Origin: an uncultured Muribaculaceae bacterium
GTDB lineage: Bacteria > Bacteroidota > Bacteroidia > Bacteroidales > Muribaculaceae
NCBI GenBank assembly: GCA_910579675.1
Contig: CAJTUF010000001.1
Span: 124,001-188,000 of the forward strand
Length of the DNA: 64,000 nt
Reading direction: 5' to 3'
In this document: one piece after another, positions 51,108 through 60,084 of the stretch
Numbering within the stretch: the stretch's first letter is position 1
How the letters are laid out: each line of letters begins with the position of its first letter
Notes under the pieces: model-generated
Databases searched by the model: none
Seen by the model: only the letters and a program-made list of their open reading frames with translations
What the model was told of the DNA's origin: nothing
Made by a program: the position numbers and the translations under genes

Positions 51108-51115
51108 CAAAGGTA
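51108..51115 (-). promoter_or_regulatory. -7 box TACCTTTG for the NamZ-to-DHHW run
   Basis: On the minus strand TACCTTTG is followed by CAGTTAATACG and the ATG at 51058. No further TAnnTTTG box was seen before the genes down to 41.5 kb, so this could drive NamZ, the symporter, WYL, trmD and the O-acetylation genes. Confidence 0.65.
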
Positions 51116-51180
51116 GTGAATCCGCGCCGTATAATGAGCAACTATAATGCCCGAACATGCCAAAAATATTGTTAAAAGCC

Positions 51181-52479
51181 TCATTCCGCTACCGTAGTGC
51201 AGCGAAGATCCGAGAGATGTGTGGCAGCCACACGGGCAAGCTCATAGGGAGTAGCCGAAGCTATTGCCGCCTGCGTGCGGTCGAAATAATCAACCGGGGT
51301 GCCTATGGTGGCCTGCTGCACCTCGGCAGTGTCGAGTATGGCAAAAGGAGAATCGAGTATGGCGGCAAGGCGCGTGGTGGAATAACTGAGCAGGCGTTTC
51401 AACTCATCACCATGCGGCGGCTCTGACACAAATCTTGCTATCTCAGCCTCAATAGCCTCTACGGCCTCATCGGCGGCATCGCGTCGGCACTCGGTGGCAA
51501 CCGACATAAAAGCTCCGTCGAGCGACCCTACGAGAGCGGCGCTCACACCATAAGTCAGACCACGCTCTTCGCGGAGCTCCGTGTTGAGTCGGCTCCCGAA
51601 GTAGCCGCCCAGACCTGTCACTGCCAACCGGAGGAGCTCATAATCGGGATGGGAACGCATGATGGCCGGAATTGCAATCGACACTGCGGCCTGACGGCTG
51701 TCGGGCAGGTCGATGCGCCTGAATCCCGCTGTCGGAGCCGGCGGCATGACATTAGGGTGCCATTGACCATCGGAGGTATTGTCGCCCTCAAATGCCTCAT
51801 CGAAAGCGTCAGTCACCGTATCAATCAGAGCCTGATCGACATGGCCGCTGAGATAAAGAGTCATGCGCGACGGAGCAAAACCACTGTGCACGGCCACTAA
51901 ATCGGATGAAACGACGCCGCGCAGATCGTCGGGGCTGGCCGAGGTGGCGGCTATGTGGCCTTCGCCCCAAAGCATTAGCGCCGTCGACTCGCGCGCCAGC
52001 ACTTTTGGCTGCTTGAGCGCCACCTCCCGCTGCATGGCCCGGCTCTCGGCTATCACAGCAAGGCGGCGTGCCGGAAAGAGTGGCGCCCGCAGCATCTGCG
52101 CGAGAGTGGTCACCACCTCCGGAGCGGTGTCGGTAAGACCGCGCACTATGATATCGAGATGATGGCTCTGCTGACTGATGTTGACCCATGCGCCCGCCCC
52201 CTCGTATATCTCCGACAACTTGTCGCCGTCGAGTCCTTCCGACCCCTGATTGAGCATGAGCGGGTAAAGCGACGCAAGCTCAGGACGGCCGAGGTCAAAC
52301 GAGCCCAGACCTCCCACCGTGATGCGGAGTTGAAACACGGGAGCATCGCAAGTGGCCGATGTCAGCACCACCAGCGGCAATCCGGTGCGGGTATGGACGG
52401 TCTCGGGAAGCGGGAGCGAAAGATGGGGTAACGGCCTCACTTCGGGAGCCACCGAGCGGTCGAGAAGGTTAGCGGTCAT
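51181..52479 (-). CDS. M16-family peptidase homologue lacking the zinc motif
   Basis: A 432-residue protein with the two-lobed M16 fold: TGLPLVVLTSATCDAPVFQL, then LASLYPLMLNQGSEGLDGDKL where active members have HxxEH. The C-terminal half has LREERGLTYGVSA, which holds the conserved Arg/Tyr pair. It thus looks like the non-catalytic M16 subunit that pairs with an HxxEH subunit. No such partner is adjacent. No signal peptide. The ATG at 52479 overlaps the kdsB stop by four bases; the open frame further upstream is inside kdsB. Confidence 0.85.
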   Translation of the reverse strand: MTANLLDRSVAPEVRPLPHLSLPLPETVHTRTGLPLVVLTSATCDAPVFQLRITVGGLGSFDLGRPELASLYPLMLNQGSEGLDGDKLSEIYEGAGAWVNISQQSHHLDIIVRGLTDTAPEVVTTLAQMLRAPLFPARRLAVIAESRAMQREVALKQPKVLARESTALMLWGEGHIAATSASPDDLRGVVSSDLVAVHSGFAPSRMTLYLSGHVDQALIDTVTDAFDEAFEGDNTSDGQWHPNVMPPAPTAGFRRIDLPDSRQAAVSIAIPAIMRSHPDYELLRLAVTGLGGYFGSRLNTELREERGLTYGVSAALVGSLDGAFMSVATECRRDAADEAVEAIEAEIARFVSEPPHGDELKRLLSYSTTRLAAILDSPFAILDTAEVQQATIGTPVDYFDRTQAAIASATPYELARVAATHLSDLRCTTVAE

Positions 52480-53231
52480 ATCTGCGACAACTTGGCTATC
52501 GCGGCCTCCAGATCGGCCGGGGTGTCGATGCCGATATTGTCGAAACAGGTTTCGGCTGTAGCTATTGAGTAGCCCCCCTGAAGCCATCGGAGCTGTTCGA
52601 GACTCTCAGCCAGTTCGAGGGGCGACTGGGGCAGCTCAACTATCTCAGCCAGTACTTCCGGGCGGTAGGCATACATCCCGACATGAGTCAGAAATCGGGT
52701 CTTATCAAGCCACTCCTTCCACTCCGCTCCTCTGACATAAGGGATGATCGACCGCGAGAAATAGAGGGCCTTGCCATCCGAGGCTGTGACCACCTTCACG
52801 AGATTGGGATCGAAAAGAGCCTCAAATCCGCGTGCCGGATCAAAAGGCCTCACCAGTGTGGCTATATCGGTGGCCGGATTGTCAAAAAGCTCTGTAAGCT
52901 GCTTTATCTGCTCGGGCTCCACAAACGGCTCATCGCCCTGGATATTGACTATCACATCGGCCTTGGCGCCAATGAGCCGGTAGGCCTCGGCCACCCTGTC
53001 GGTACCACTGCGGTGGGATGAGGAAGTCATCACCGCCTCCCCTCCGAAGCGTGCCACCTCGGCGGCTATACGCTCATCGTCGGTGGCCACGATCACCCTG
53101 TCAAGGGCCTTGGATGCCTGACACACAACACGCTCGATCATGGTCATGGAGCCCAGGCGCGCCAGCGGCTTGCCCGCGAAACGGCTCGATGCGTATCGGG
53201 CCGGTATTATTCCTATGCTTTGGTTGCTCAT
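52476..53231 (-). CDS. kdsB: 3-deoxy-manno-octulosonate cytidylyltransferase
   Basis: A 251-residue nucleotidyltransferase that activates Kdo as CMP-Kdo for the LPS inner core. IGIIPARYASSRFAGKPLA is the CTP-binding start; VIVATDDERI, NIQGDEPFV and YFSRSIIPY follow in order. With lpxK in the same window it confirms lipopolysaccharide production. It is preceded by a promoter box only 7 bases from its ATG and overlaps the M16 gene by four bases. Confidence 0.96.
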   Translation of the reverse strand: MSNQSIGIIPARYASSRFAGKPLARLGSMTMIERVVCQASKALDRVIVATDDERIAAEVARFGGEAVMTSSSHRSGTDRVAEAYRLIGAKADVIVNIQGDEPFVEPEQIKQLTELFDNPATDIATLVRPFDPARGFEALFDPNLVKVVTASDGKALYFSRSIIPYVRGAEWKEWLDKTRFLTHVGMYAYRPEVLAEIVELPQSPLELAESLEQLRWLQGGYSIATAETCFDNIGIDTPADLEAAIAKLSQI

Positions 53232-53238
53232 AACGATG

Positions 53239-53246
53239 CAAAGTTA
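53239..53246 (-). promoter_or_regulatory. -7 box TAACTTTG immediately before kdsB
   Basis: On the minus strand TAACTTTG is followed by CATCGTT and the ATG at 53231, leaving room for a leader of only about three bases. Confidence 0.7.
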
Positions 53247-53353
53247 CATTATTTTCCTCAACCACGCCGACATATTCTTCCCCCTACCGCCAAATTATGG
53301 GCCGAAGCGCTAATTTGGGCCGCTTTTGTTGCCGACGTATCGCGTTTTTGTCG

Positions 53354-53361
53354 TAACTTTG
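53354..53361 (+). promoter_or_regulatory. -7 box TAACTTTG for the receiver/ATP-grasp gene
   Basis: TAACTTTG lies 48 bases before the ATG at 53410 and shares the 180-base divergent gap with the kdsB promoter. TTTTGTTG lies further upstream but at a longer spacing than usual. Confidence 0.65.
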
Positions 53362-53409
53362 TGGCTTACCATACCACCCACCATCACTATCACTTTTCCC
53401 AGCCCGGCT

Positions 53410-56406
53410 ATGAATGAAGATGCTTTGAACCGTCTTATCCTGAAGGATACGGCATTTCAGGATCTGATGCAGAAGCGCATCCACAGTGTGCTTATGGTTG
53501 CGTCGCCTTATGATGCCTTCATGATGGAGGAGGACGGTCGCATTGAGGAGCAACTTTACTTTGAATACGTATCGCTCAACCTCTCGGCTCCTCCTCGTGT
53601 CACTCAGGTGGCCGACCCCGAGGCGGCCATAAAGGTCATGGGCGAGAAAAAGTTTGACCTCGTGATCATGATGCCCGGAGCCGACATGGTGTCGGAAACC
53701 ATGTCGGGAGCAAAAGCCATCAAGGAGATCGACCCGAATGTGCCTGTGGTGGTGCTTACCCCATTCAGCCGCGAGGTGTCGCGGCGTCTGGCCAAAGAGG
53801 ATCTATCGGCGGTCGACTATGTGTTTTCGTGGCTGGGCAATGTAGATCTGCTTCTGGCCATCATCAAGCTGCTGGAAGACCGCATGAATGCCGAGTATGA
53901 CATCAACACCGTAGGCGTGCAGATGATCCTGCTCGTCGAGGACTCGGTGCGGTTCTATTCGTCGGTGCTTCCCCACGTCTACAAGGATCTGCTCAAGCAG
54001 AGCCGCGACGCGTCGACCGAGGCGCTCAATGCCCACGAGCAGATGCTGCGCATGCGCGGGCGCCCAAAGGTGATGCTCGCCCGCGACTATGAGGAGGCAG
54101 TGAATCTTATTGACCGTTTTGGCAGCAACATACTCGGAGTGATATCCGACGTGTCGTTTCACCGCGAGGGAGCCAAAGACCCCAAGGCGGGGTTGAAGCT
54201 CGCCCACGCCGTGAAGCAACGCCGCCCTCACCTACCCTTCATCATCGAGTCGAGCGAGGCCGAGAACCGCGCTGAGGCCGAGTCGATGGGCTGTGTGTTT
54301 CTCGACAAGAATTCAAAGAAGCTGCCTGTCGATCTGTCGGCTGCCATAAGCGACCGCTTCGGATTTGGCGATTTCGTGATCACCGATCCCGACTCCGGGC
54401 GGGAGGTGCTTCGCATCACGTCGCTCAAAGATCTGCAGTATCATATCTTCGACATACCTGCCGAAGCGCTATTGCGCCACGCTTCGAGCAACGACATATC
54501 GCGCTGGCTTTATTCCAGAGCACTCTTTCCCATTGCCAATGTGGTTAAGGAACACCGTTTCCGTTCGCTCGACGATGCACCTGCGGCCCGCCAGCTATTT
54601 TTCGACCTCATTGTCAAATACCGCAAGATGAAAAACCGAGGCGTGGTGGCTGTGTTCAAGAAAGACCGCTTTGACCATTACTCCAACTTTGCCCGTATAG
54701 GCGAGGGATCGCTCGGAGGCAAGGGCCGCGGCCTCGCTTTCATCGACCAGATCATAAAGAAGCACCCTGTGTGCGACAACTTTCCGGGCGGAGCCGTGAT
54801 AACTATCCCCCGCACGGTTGTTCTCTGCACTGACATATTCGACGAGTTCATGGCCACCAACAATCTTTATCCGGTGGCTCTGAGCGACATGCCCGATTCA
54901 GAGATATTGCGCTATTTCCTTCAGGCGCGCCTGCCGCAGAGGCTCATTGAAGACTTTTTCGCGCTCATGGAGGTGGTCAACACCCCCTTGGCTGTGCGTT
55001 CTTCGTCGCTCCTCGAAGATAGCCATTACCAGCCCTTCGCCGGCATTTATTCCACCTATATGGTGCCGCGTGTGACCGACCGCTACGAGATGCTGAAGAT
55101 GCTCTCCGACGCCATCAAGGGAGTGTATGCCTCGGTGTTTTATGCCGACTCAAAAGCCTATATGAATGCCACATCCAATGTGATCGACCAGGAGAAGATG
55201 GCTGTGATCATTCAGGAAGTGGTAGGGCGCGAAGTGCCCGGGCTCGGCTATTTCCCATCATTTGCCGGAGTGGGGCGCTCGCTAAACTACTACCCGGTAG
55301 GGCTCGAACGACCCGAAGAGGGTGTTGCCGAGATTGCTGTCGGCCTTGGCAAATATATAGTCGACGGCGGCTTGTCGCTCCGGTTCTCTCCGGCTCATCC
55401 AGCCGCCGTGTTGCAGACCTCGGAGCTGGAGCTTGCCCTGCGCGACACCCAGACCACCCTTCTTGCTCTCGACACCTCGGAGCGGCTGATCGACTTCAGC
55501 ACCGACGACGGATTCAACCTACGGAAGATCACTGTCAGACAGGCGGCCGAAGCGGGCGCCCTGAAGATGATGGTGTCGAGCTACGATCACGAAAACTACC
55601 GACTGCTCGACTACGACACTGGCCGCGGACGGCGGGTGGTGACCTTCAACAATATACTAAAACATGAGGCTTTCCCGCTGGCCAAGGTGATCGACTTTAT
55701 GCTCACCACGGGTGCTTCCGAGATGGGACGCCCGGTGGAGATCGAATTTGCATGCCTGCTCGAAGACCTCGCCGCCGACATAAAGGGCAAGGTGTATTGG
55801 CTCCAGATACGTCCTATAGTCAACAAGAGCGAACAGGTCGACGAGCACCTGCTGGCTCTCTCCGACGACAAGCTGCTGCTCCGGAGCGCCACAGCTCTTG
55901 GCAACGGCACGACTGCCGATGTGTCGACTGTGGTATATGTCAGGCCCGAAAACTTCAACTCCATGGGCAATCCTATGCTTGCCCGCGAGATAGAAAAGAT
56001 AAACCGCGAGATGGCCGAGCGGGGCGAGTCGTATATCCTCATAGGCCCGGGCCGATGGGGATCGAGCGATAGTGCTCTCGGCATCCCTGTCAAATGGCCC
56101 AACATATCGCAGGCACGCCTTATAGTGGAGACCTCCCTTCCCGGCTACCGGGTGGAGCCGAGTCAGGGCACCCATTTCTTCCAGAACCTCACCTCGATGG
56201 GTGTGGGCTATTTCACTGTGGACGAGAAAGCGGGCACCGGATTCTGCCACTTCGATATGCTTGATGCCCGGCCTGCCGAATATGAGAGTCCCACTCTGAG
56301 GGTGGTACGATTCGACGCTCCCTTCGTGATAGGAATCGACGGACGAAAGGGGCTGGGCGTAGTGGCCGCACCTGGATGCGCCCCTCTGCCCGAAACCGAC
56401 CTTTAA
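53410..56406 (+). CDS. Tandem receiver-like domains fused to a PEP/pyruvate-binding ATP-grasp domain
   Basis: A 998-residue cytoplasmic protein. Residues 22-160 form a receiver-like domain without the acceptor Asp (FDLVIMMPG). Residues 170-315 form a second receiver with the acidic pair Glu177/Asp178, acceptor Asp247 (ISDVSF), Ser281 and Lys300. Residues 425-805 resemble the PPDK/PEP synthase N-terminal ATP-grasp: GEGSLGGKGRGLAF, VRSSSLLED, FAGIYSTY, YWLQIRPIV. The phosphohistidine swivel (TSHAA-type) and the PEP-binding barrel are absent. A C-terminal domain with LIGPGRWGSSDSALGIPVKWP is unassigned. Likely a phosphorylation-controlled ATP-dependent enzyme; reaction unknown. ATG 53410 follows the promoter. 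Confidence 0.85.
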   Translation: MNEDALNRLILKDTAFQDLMQKRIHSVLMVASPYDAFMMEEDGRIEEQLYFEYVSLNLSAPPRVTQVADPEAAIKVMGEKKFDLVIMMPGADMVSETMSGAKAIKEIDPNVPVVVLTPFSREVSRRLAKEDLSAVDYVFSWLGNVDLLLAIIKLLEDRMNAEYDINTVGVQMILLVEDSVRFYSSVLPHVYKDLLKQSRDASTEALNAHEQMLRMRGRPKVMLARDYEEAVNLIDRFGSNILGVISDVSFHREGAKDPKAGLKLAHAVKQRRPHLPFIIESSEAENRAEAESMGCVFLDKNSKKLPVDLSAAISDRFGFGDFVITDPDSGREVLRITSLKDLQYHIFDIPAEALLRHASSNDISRWLYSRALFPIANVVKEHRFRSLDDAPAARQLFFDLIVKYRKMKNRGVVAVFKKDRFDHYSNFARIGEGSLGGKGRGLAFIDQIIKKHPVCDNFPGGAVITIPRTVVLCTDIFDEFMATNNLYPVALSDMPDSEILRYFLQARLPQRLIEDFFALMEVVNTPLAVRSSSLLEDSHYQPFAGIYSTYMVPRVTDRYEMLKMLSDAIKGVYASVFYADSKAYMNATSNVIDQEKMAVIIQEVVGREVPGLGYFPSFAGVGRSLNYYPVGLERPEEGVAEIAVGLGKYIVDGGLSLRFSPAHPAAVLQTSELELALRDTQTTLLALDTSERLIDFSTDDGFNLRKITVRQAAEAGALKMMVSSYDHENYRLLDYDTGRGRRVVTFNNILKHEAFPLAKVIDFMLTTGASEMGRPVEIEFACLLEDLAADIKGKVYWLQIRPIVNKSEQVDEHLLALSDDKLLLRSATALGNGTTADVSTVVYVRPENFNSMGNPMLAREIEKINREMAERGESYILIGPGRWGSSDSALGIPVKWPNISQARLIVETSLPGYRVEPSQGTHFFQNLTSMGVGYFTVDEKAGTGFCHFDMLDARPAEYESPTLRVVRFDAPFVIGIDGRKGLGVVAAPGCAPLPETDL

Positions 56407-56425
56407 TAAGTACAATACCGATACC

Positions 56426-57766
56426 ATGTCAATACTCCATAATCTCAAGCGTGCTTTAGGTTTTGACTCCGACGACGAGATATTTCTCGACGACGAGGCC
56501 ACTGCCGATGAGCCCGACTCGACACTCAGCCTTCCGGCGCCATCCGATCCGGCGCCGGATCAAGAGCCCGTCGAGGCTGTAGAGACCATGACCGACGCCG
56601 ACGCCATCGCTGCCGATATGCTGGCGTCGGTGGTGGAGCTTTTCAATTCGTTCCAGCCCGAGTTCATAGCCTCATGCCTTGATGAGGAACGTCAGCGCCG
56701 CCTTCTTACCGAACGCCTCACCCCTGCCCTGCACCAACGCCTCGCAGCCATTGCCGAGGAGGAACGCAACAGAGTGACGCGCGAATCGGCCCGGGAGAGA
56801 GCCGGAATCGACGAAGACCTGAAGCGAATGCGCGAACGTAATATCGAGCTTGAGAAGCGGCGTGAGGCCTTTAAAGATGAGCAGCTATCGGCCACCCGCC
56901 AGAAAAGGGCTCTTCAGGAACGGGTCCACGATCTCGAAGCACAGACCGAGCAGCTCGCTGCCGAGAAGGAGCAGCTTGAACTCGAAAACCGATCAATGGC
57001 CAACAAGCTGCGTGTGGCGGGCGTGAGCGGTGCGATTACGGCCGCCCCCGACGACGCCCAGCAGCAGAGGGAGCAGGAGCTACTCGCACAGATCGAGCGA
57101 CTCACAGCCGACAATGGCGCTCTATCGGGAAAGATTCGGGACGCCGAAGCCACAGTTGCCGAAATGGACTCACTCAAGGAGCAACTCGCCGCGATGACAG
57201 CATCCCACGACGATGCCTTGAGACAGCTCTCTGAGACCGAACTGGAGTTGGCACGGCTGCAGGACGCGGCTTCACAAGCCGAGAAGATGGCCATACTCGC
57301 CGACAAGAAAGAAGCACGTATCGCAGAGCTCAAGACTCGCCTCAAGGAATCGGAGGAGAATCTGAAGACTATAGCCCGCCTTGAGGAGGAAAACAAGACG
57401 CTACGGTCCACCATCGAATCCAACCTCTATGAGCACGCCAATGCCATGACGGCCCTGCGCAGAGAGATGGAGGAGAGCATGAAGCCTGCACCACGACGCG
57501 GCCGACCCCGCAAAAACCGTCAGGAGGCACCCGACAACAGCACCCCGGCGGCTGAAAAGAAACCGGATAAGCAGCCACGCCGCAAAGCTCAACCCCACAT
57601 ATCGGCGATCGACGAGCTGATAGAGGGGAGCGAATGGCTCGTGGCTCCCACGCCTGAAGAGGTAAAGCTACCGATGGTAGAGGAACCCTCCGACGACTTC
57701 GGCTACAAGGCACCGGCACGGAAACCCACACCGCATGACGACAGCAACCAGCTCACTCTCTTCTGA
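56426..57766 (+). CDS. Coiled-coil protein with acidic N-terminus and AT-hook-like C-terminus
   Basis: A 446-residue protein of no family I recognise. Residues 1-60 are acidic and low-complexity (DSDDEIFLDDEATADEPD). Two long coiled coils span about 105-198 and 212-350, with many Glu/Arg/Lys heptads. Residues 357-363 (RRGRPRK) resemble an AT-hook core, followed by a basic, Pro-rich tail. No signal peptide or membrane span. It starts 19 bases after the receiver/ATP-grasp gene, so the two are probably co-transcribed and may act together, perhaps near the nucleoid (inference). Confidence 0.75.
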   Translation: MSILHNLKRALGFDSDDEIFLDDEATADEPDSTLSLPAPSDPAPDQEPVEAVETMTDADAIAADMLASVVELFNSFQPEFIASCLDEERQRRLLTERLTPALHQRLAAIAEEERNRVTRESARERAGIDEDLKRMRERNIELEKRREAFKDEQLSATRQKRALQERVHDLEAQTEQLAAEKEQLELENRSMANKLRVAGVSGAITAAPDDAQQQREQELLAQIERLTADNGALSGKIRDAEATVAEMDSLKEQLAAMTASHDDALRQLSETELELARLQDAASQAEKMAILADKKEARIAELKTRLKESEENLKTIARLEEENKTLRSTIESNLYEHANAMTALRREMEESMKPAPRRGRPRKNRQEAPDNSTPAAEKKPDKQPRRKAQPHISAIDELIEGSEWLVAPTPEEVKLPMVEEPSDDFGYKAPARKPTPHDDSNQLTLF

Positions 57767-57825
57767 CCATCACAACATTTCCATCATCACAGAATCTATC
57801 AATCCCACACATTATCATCAATAAT

Positions 57826-60039
57826 ATGATGCTACGCAGAATATCAATTGTAATCGCAGCCCTGGCGGCTATGCTCCAGTGCTCGGCCGCAACCGACTTC
57901 GCGCCAAACAATAAAAACCGCTTTGCAGAGATCGAGCGGTATACCGGCAGCGAGAGGGCTCCCCGCTATCCGGCCCGCTTCAACTATCTGCCCGACGGAA
58001 AAGCATATCTCCAGCTGTCGGCCGACGGGCAGAAGCTTGTAAAGTATGACACCCGCACCGGAAAAGAACTCGAGACAGTGATGGATCTCACCCACACCCG
58101 CGAGACCACCATCAAGTCGATCGAGGGATACAAGGTGAGCGACCGTGGCGACAAGATCCTTGTGTGGCGCAACGCCCGCCCCATCTACCGCCGCTCGTTC
58201 GATGCCGAATACTATGTCTATGAAGTGCGCACCCGCATCCTCCGCCCTCTCTCGACCGACCATTCGCGCCAGCGCGCCCCCCTCTTCTCGCCCGATGGCC
58301 GCATGGTGGCTTTTGTGGGCGCCGACAATAATATCTATCTCAAGAAGCTCGACTACTGGACTGAGCTGGCAGTGACCACCGACGGCAAAGTCAACGAGAT
58401 CATCAACGGTGTGCCCGACTGGGTGTATGAGGAGGAGTTTACCACCTCGTCGTCGATGACCTGGGCCCCCGACAATCTCAACCTCTGCTATATCAAATAT
58501 GATGAGAGCCAGGTGCCCATGTTTACATTTCCTCTCTACGAAGGCGCCTGCAATCCCAACCCCGACTATGCCCTGTATCCGGGCGACTTCACCTACAAGT
58601 ATCCGGTGGCAGGCAAGCCCAACTCGGTGGTGAGCGTTCATTCCTACGATGTCGAGACCCGCAAGACCAAGCGCATCGAGCTCCCCGACAAGCGCATCGA
58701 ATATATCCCCCGCATCACCTATGCCTACTCGCCCGAACGCCTCATAGTGGTGGCTCTCAACCGCGAGCAGACACGCATGGAGATCTATGCCGCCAACCCC
58801 AAGACCACCGTTGTCAAGAGCCTCGTGGTAGAGGAAGCAGATGCATGGCTCTCGACAGCCACTTACGAGGATATACACTATTATCCCGACTTTTTCGTGA
58901 TCTCGTCGGGTCGCTCCGGCTACGAACATCTTTACCAGTATGGCTACTCCGGCTCCCTGATGAAGCAGATCACCTCGGGCGACTATGATGTGACCGCCTA
59001 CTACGGCTACGATCCCGCGAAGCGCTGCCACTACTATCAGGCCGCATCGAGCAGCCCCATCAACCGCGTGGTGAGCCGCATCGACGCCAAAGGCAAGATC
59101 ACCAATCTATCGCCTGAAGAGGGCACCGCATCGGCCACCTTCAGCCCCGACTATGCTTTCTACACCCTTTCGTTCAACTCGGCCAAGCAGCCTCCGGTGG
59201 TGACATTTGTCAATGCCTCGGGCGACAAGACCGTGAAAACCCTTGAAGACAACGCCGACTATGCCGCCCGCTGGGCCGATGCTCCCCGCAAGGAGTTTTT
59301 CACCATGCAGAGCGACGGCAACACCCTCAACGGATGGATGCTCAAGCCGGCCGGATTCGATCCCTCGCGCCGCTACCCGGTGGTGATGTACCAGTATTCG
59401 GGCCCCGGATCGCAGGAGGTGCTCAACAACTGGAGCATAGGCTGGGCCAACTACTTCACCACCCAGGGCTACATAGTGATGTGTGTCGATGGCCGTGGCA
59501 CCGGAGGCCGTGGCCGCGCATTCATGACCGCCGTCTACAAGCAGCTGGGCCACTATGAGTCGATCGACCAAGTCAACGCTGCCCGTTATGCAGCCTCTCT
59601 CCCCTATGTCGATGCCTCCCGCATCGGTCTCTTCGGATGGAGCTTCGGCGGATATGAGACCCTCATGGCCTCGTCGCAACCCGACGCCCCCTATGCCGCC
59701 GCAGTGGCCGTGGCTCCCGTGACCGACTGGCGCTACTACGACACCATCTATGCCGAGCGATATATGCTCACCCCCCAGATGAACCCCGACGGCTACCGCG
59801 ACTCTGCGCCTCTGTGGCGTGCCGCCAATGTGCGCTGCCCTCTGCTGATCATGCACGGCACAGCCGACGACAATGTCCACTTCTCCAACGCCGTTGAATA
59901 TGTGGCCCATCTACAGAATGCCGGCGGATGGTGCGACCTCTACATCTTCCCCAACATGAACCACTCCATCAACGGCTGCGGAATGCAGACAGTGGTCTAC
60001 GCCCGTATGCTCGAATACTTCAACAGCCACATGAAGTAA
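57826..60039 (+). CDS. Exported S9 peptidase of the DPP IV / prolyl tripeptidyl peptidase type
   Basis: A 737-residue serine peptidase with a signal peptide (about 1-22). An N-terminal beta-propeller includes DWVYEEEF, whose Glu residues bind the substrate amino terminus in DPP IV-like enzymes. The C-terminal alpha/beta-hydrolase carries GWSFGGYE (Ser606), HGTADDN (Asp681 or Asp682) and NMNHSI (His713). Numbering and length are close to prolyl tripeptidyl peptidase of Porphyromonas gingivalis. It removes di- or tripeptides after proline from peptides in the periplasm. Which of the two specificities applies is not certain. Confidence 0.92.
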   Translation: MMLRRISIVIAALAAMLQCSAATDFAPNNKNRFAEIERYTGSERAPRYPARFNYLPDGKAYLQLSADGQKLVKYDTRTGKELETVMDLTHTRETTIKSIEGYKVSDRGDKILVWRNARPIYRRSFDAEYYVYEVRTRILRPLSTDHSRQRAPLFSPDGRMVAFVGADNNIYLKKLDYWTELAVTTDGKVNEIINGVPDWVYEEEFTTSSSMTWAPDNLNLCYIKYDESQVPMFTFPLYEGACNPNPDYALYPGDFTYKYPVAGKPNSVVSVHSYDVETRKTKRIELPDKRIEYIPRITYAYSPERLIVVALNREQTRMEIYAANPKTTVVKSLVVEEADAWLSTATYEDIHYYPDFFVISSGRSGYEHLYQYGYSGSLMKQITSGDYDVTAYYGYDPAKRCHYYQAASSSPINRVVSRIDAKGKITNLSPEEGTASATFSPDYAFYTLSFNSAKQPPVVTFVNASGDKTVKTLEDNADYAARWADAPRKEFFTMQSDGNTLNGWMLKPAGFDPSRRYPVVMYQYSGPGSQEVLNNWSIGWANYFTTQGYIVMCVDGRGTGGRGRAFMTAVYKQLGHYESIDQVNAARYAASLPYVDASRIGLFGWSFGGYETLMASSQPDAPYAAAVAVAPVTDWRYYDTIYAERYMLTPQMNPDGYRDSAPLWRAANVRCPLLIMHGTADDNVHFSNAVEYVAHLQNAGGWCDLYIFPNMNHSINGCGMQTVVYARMLEYFNSHMK

Positions 60040-60084
60040 GCCGAAGCACCAAACATCCGCAGCCCTTCTGCGGTTAATCAAAAC

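Noticed and set aside
57844..59031. A 395-codon minus-strand frame opposite the DPP IV-like gene
   Set aside because: It is a shadow of the S9 peptidase, whose catalytic triad and signal peptide are clear. Similar shadows lie opposite glyS (8114-9085) and the DHHW genes (43115-44203).
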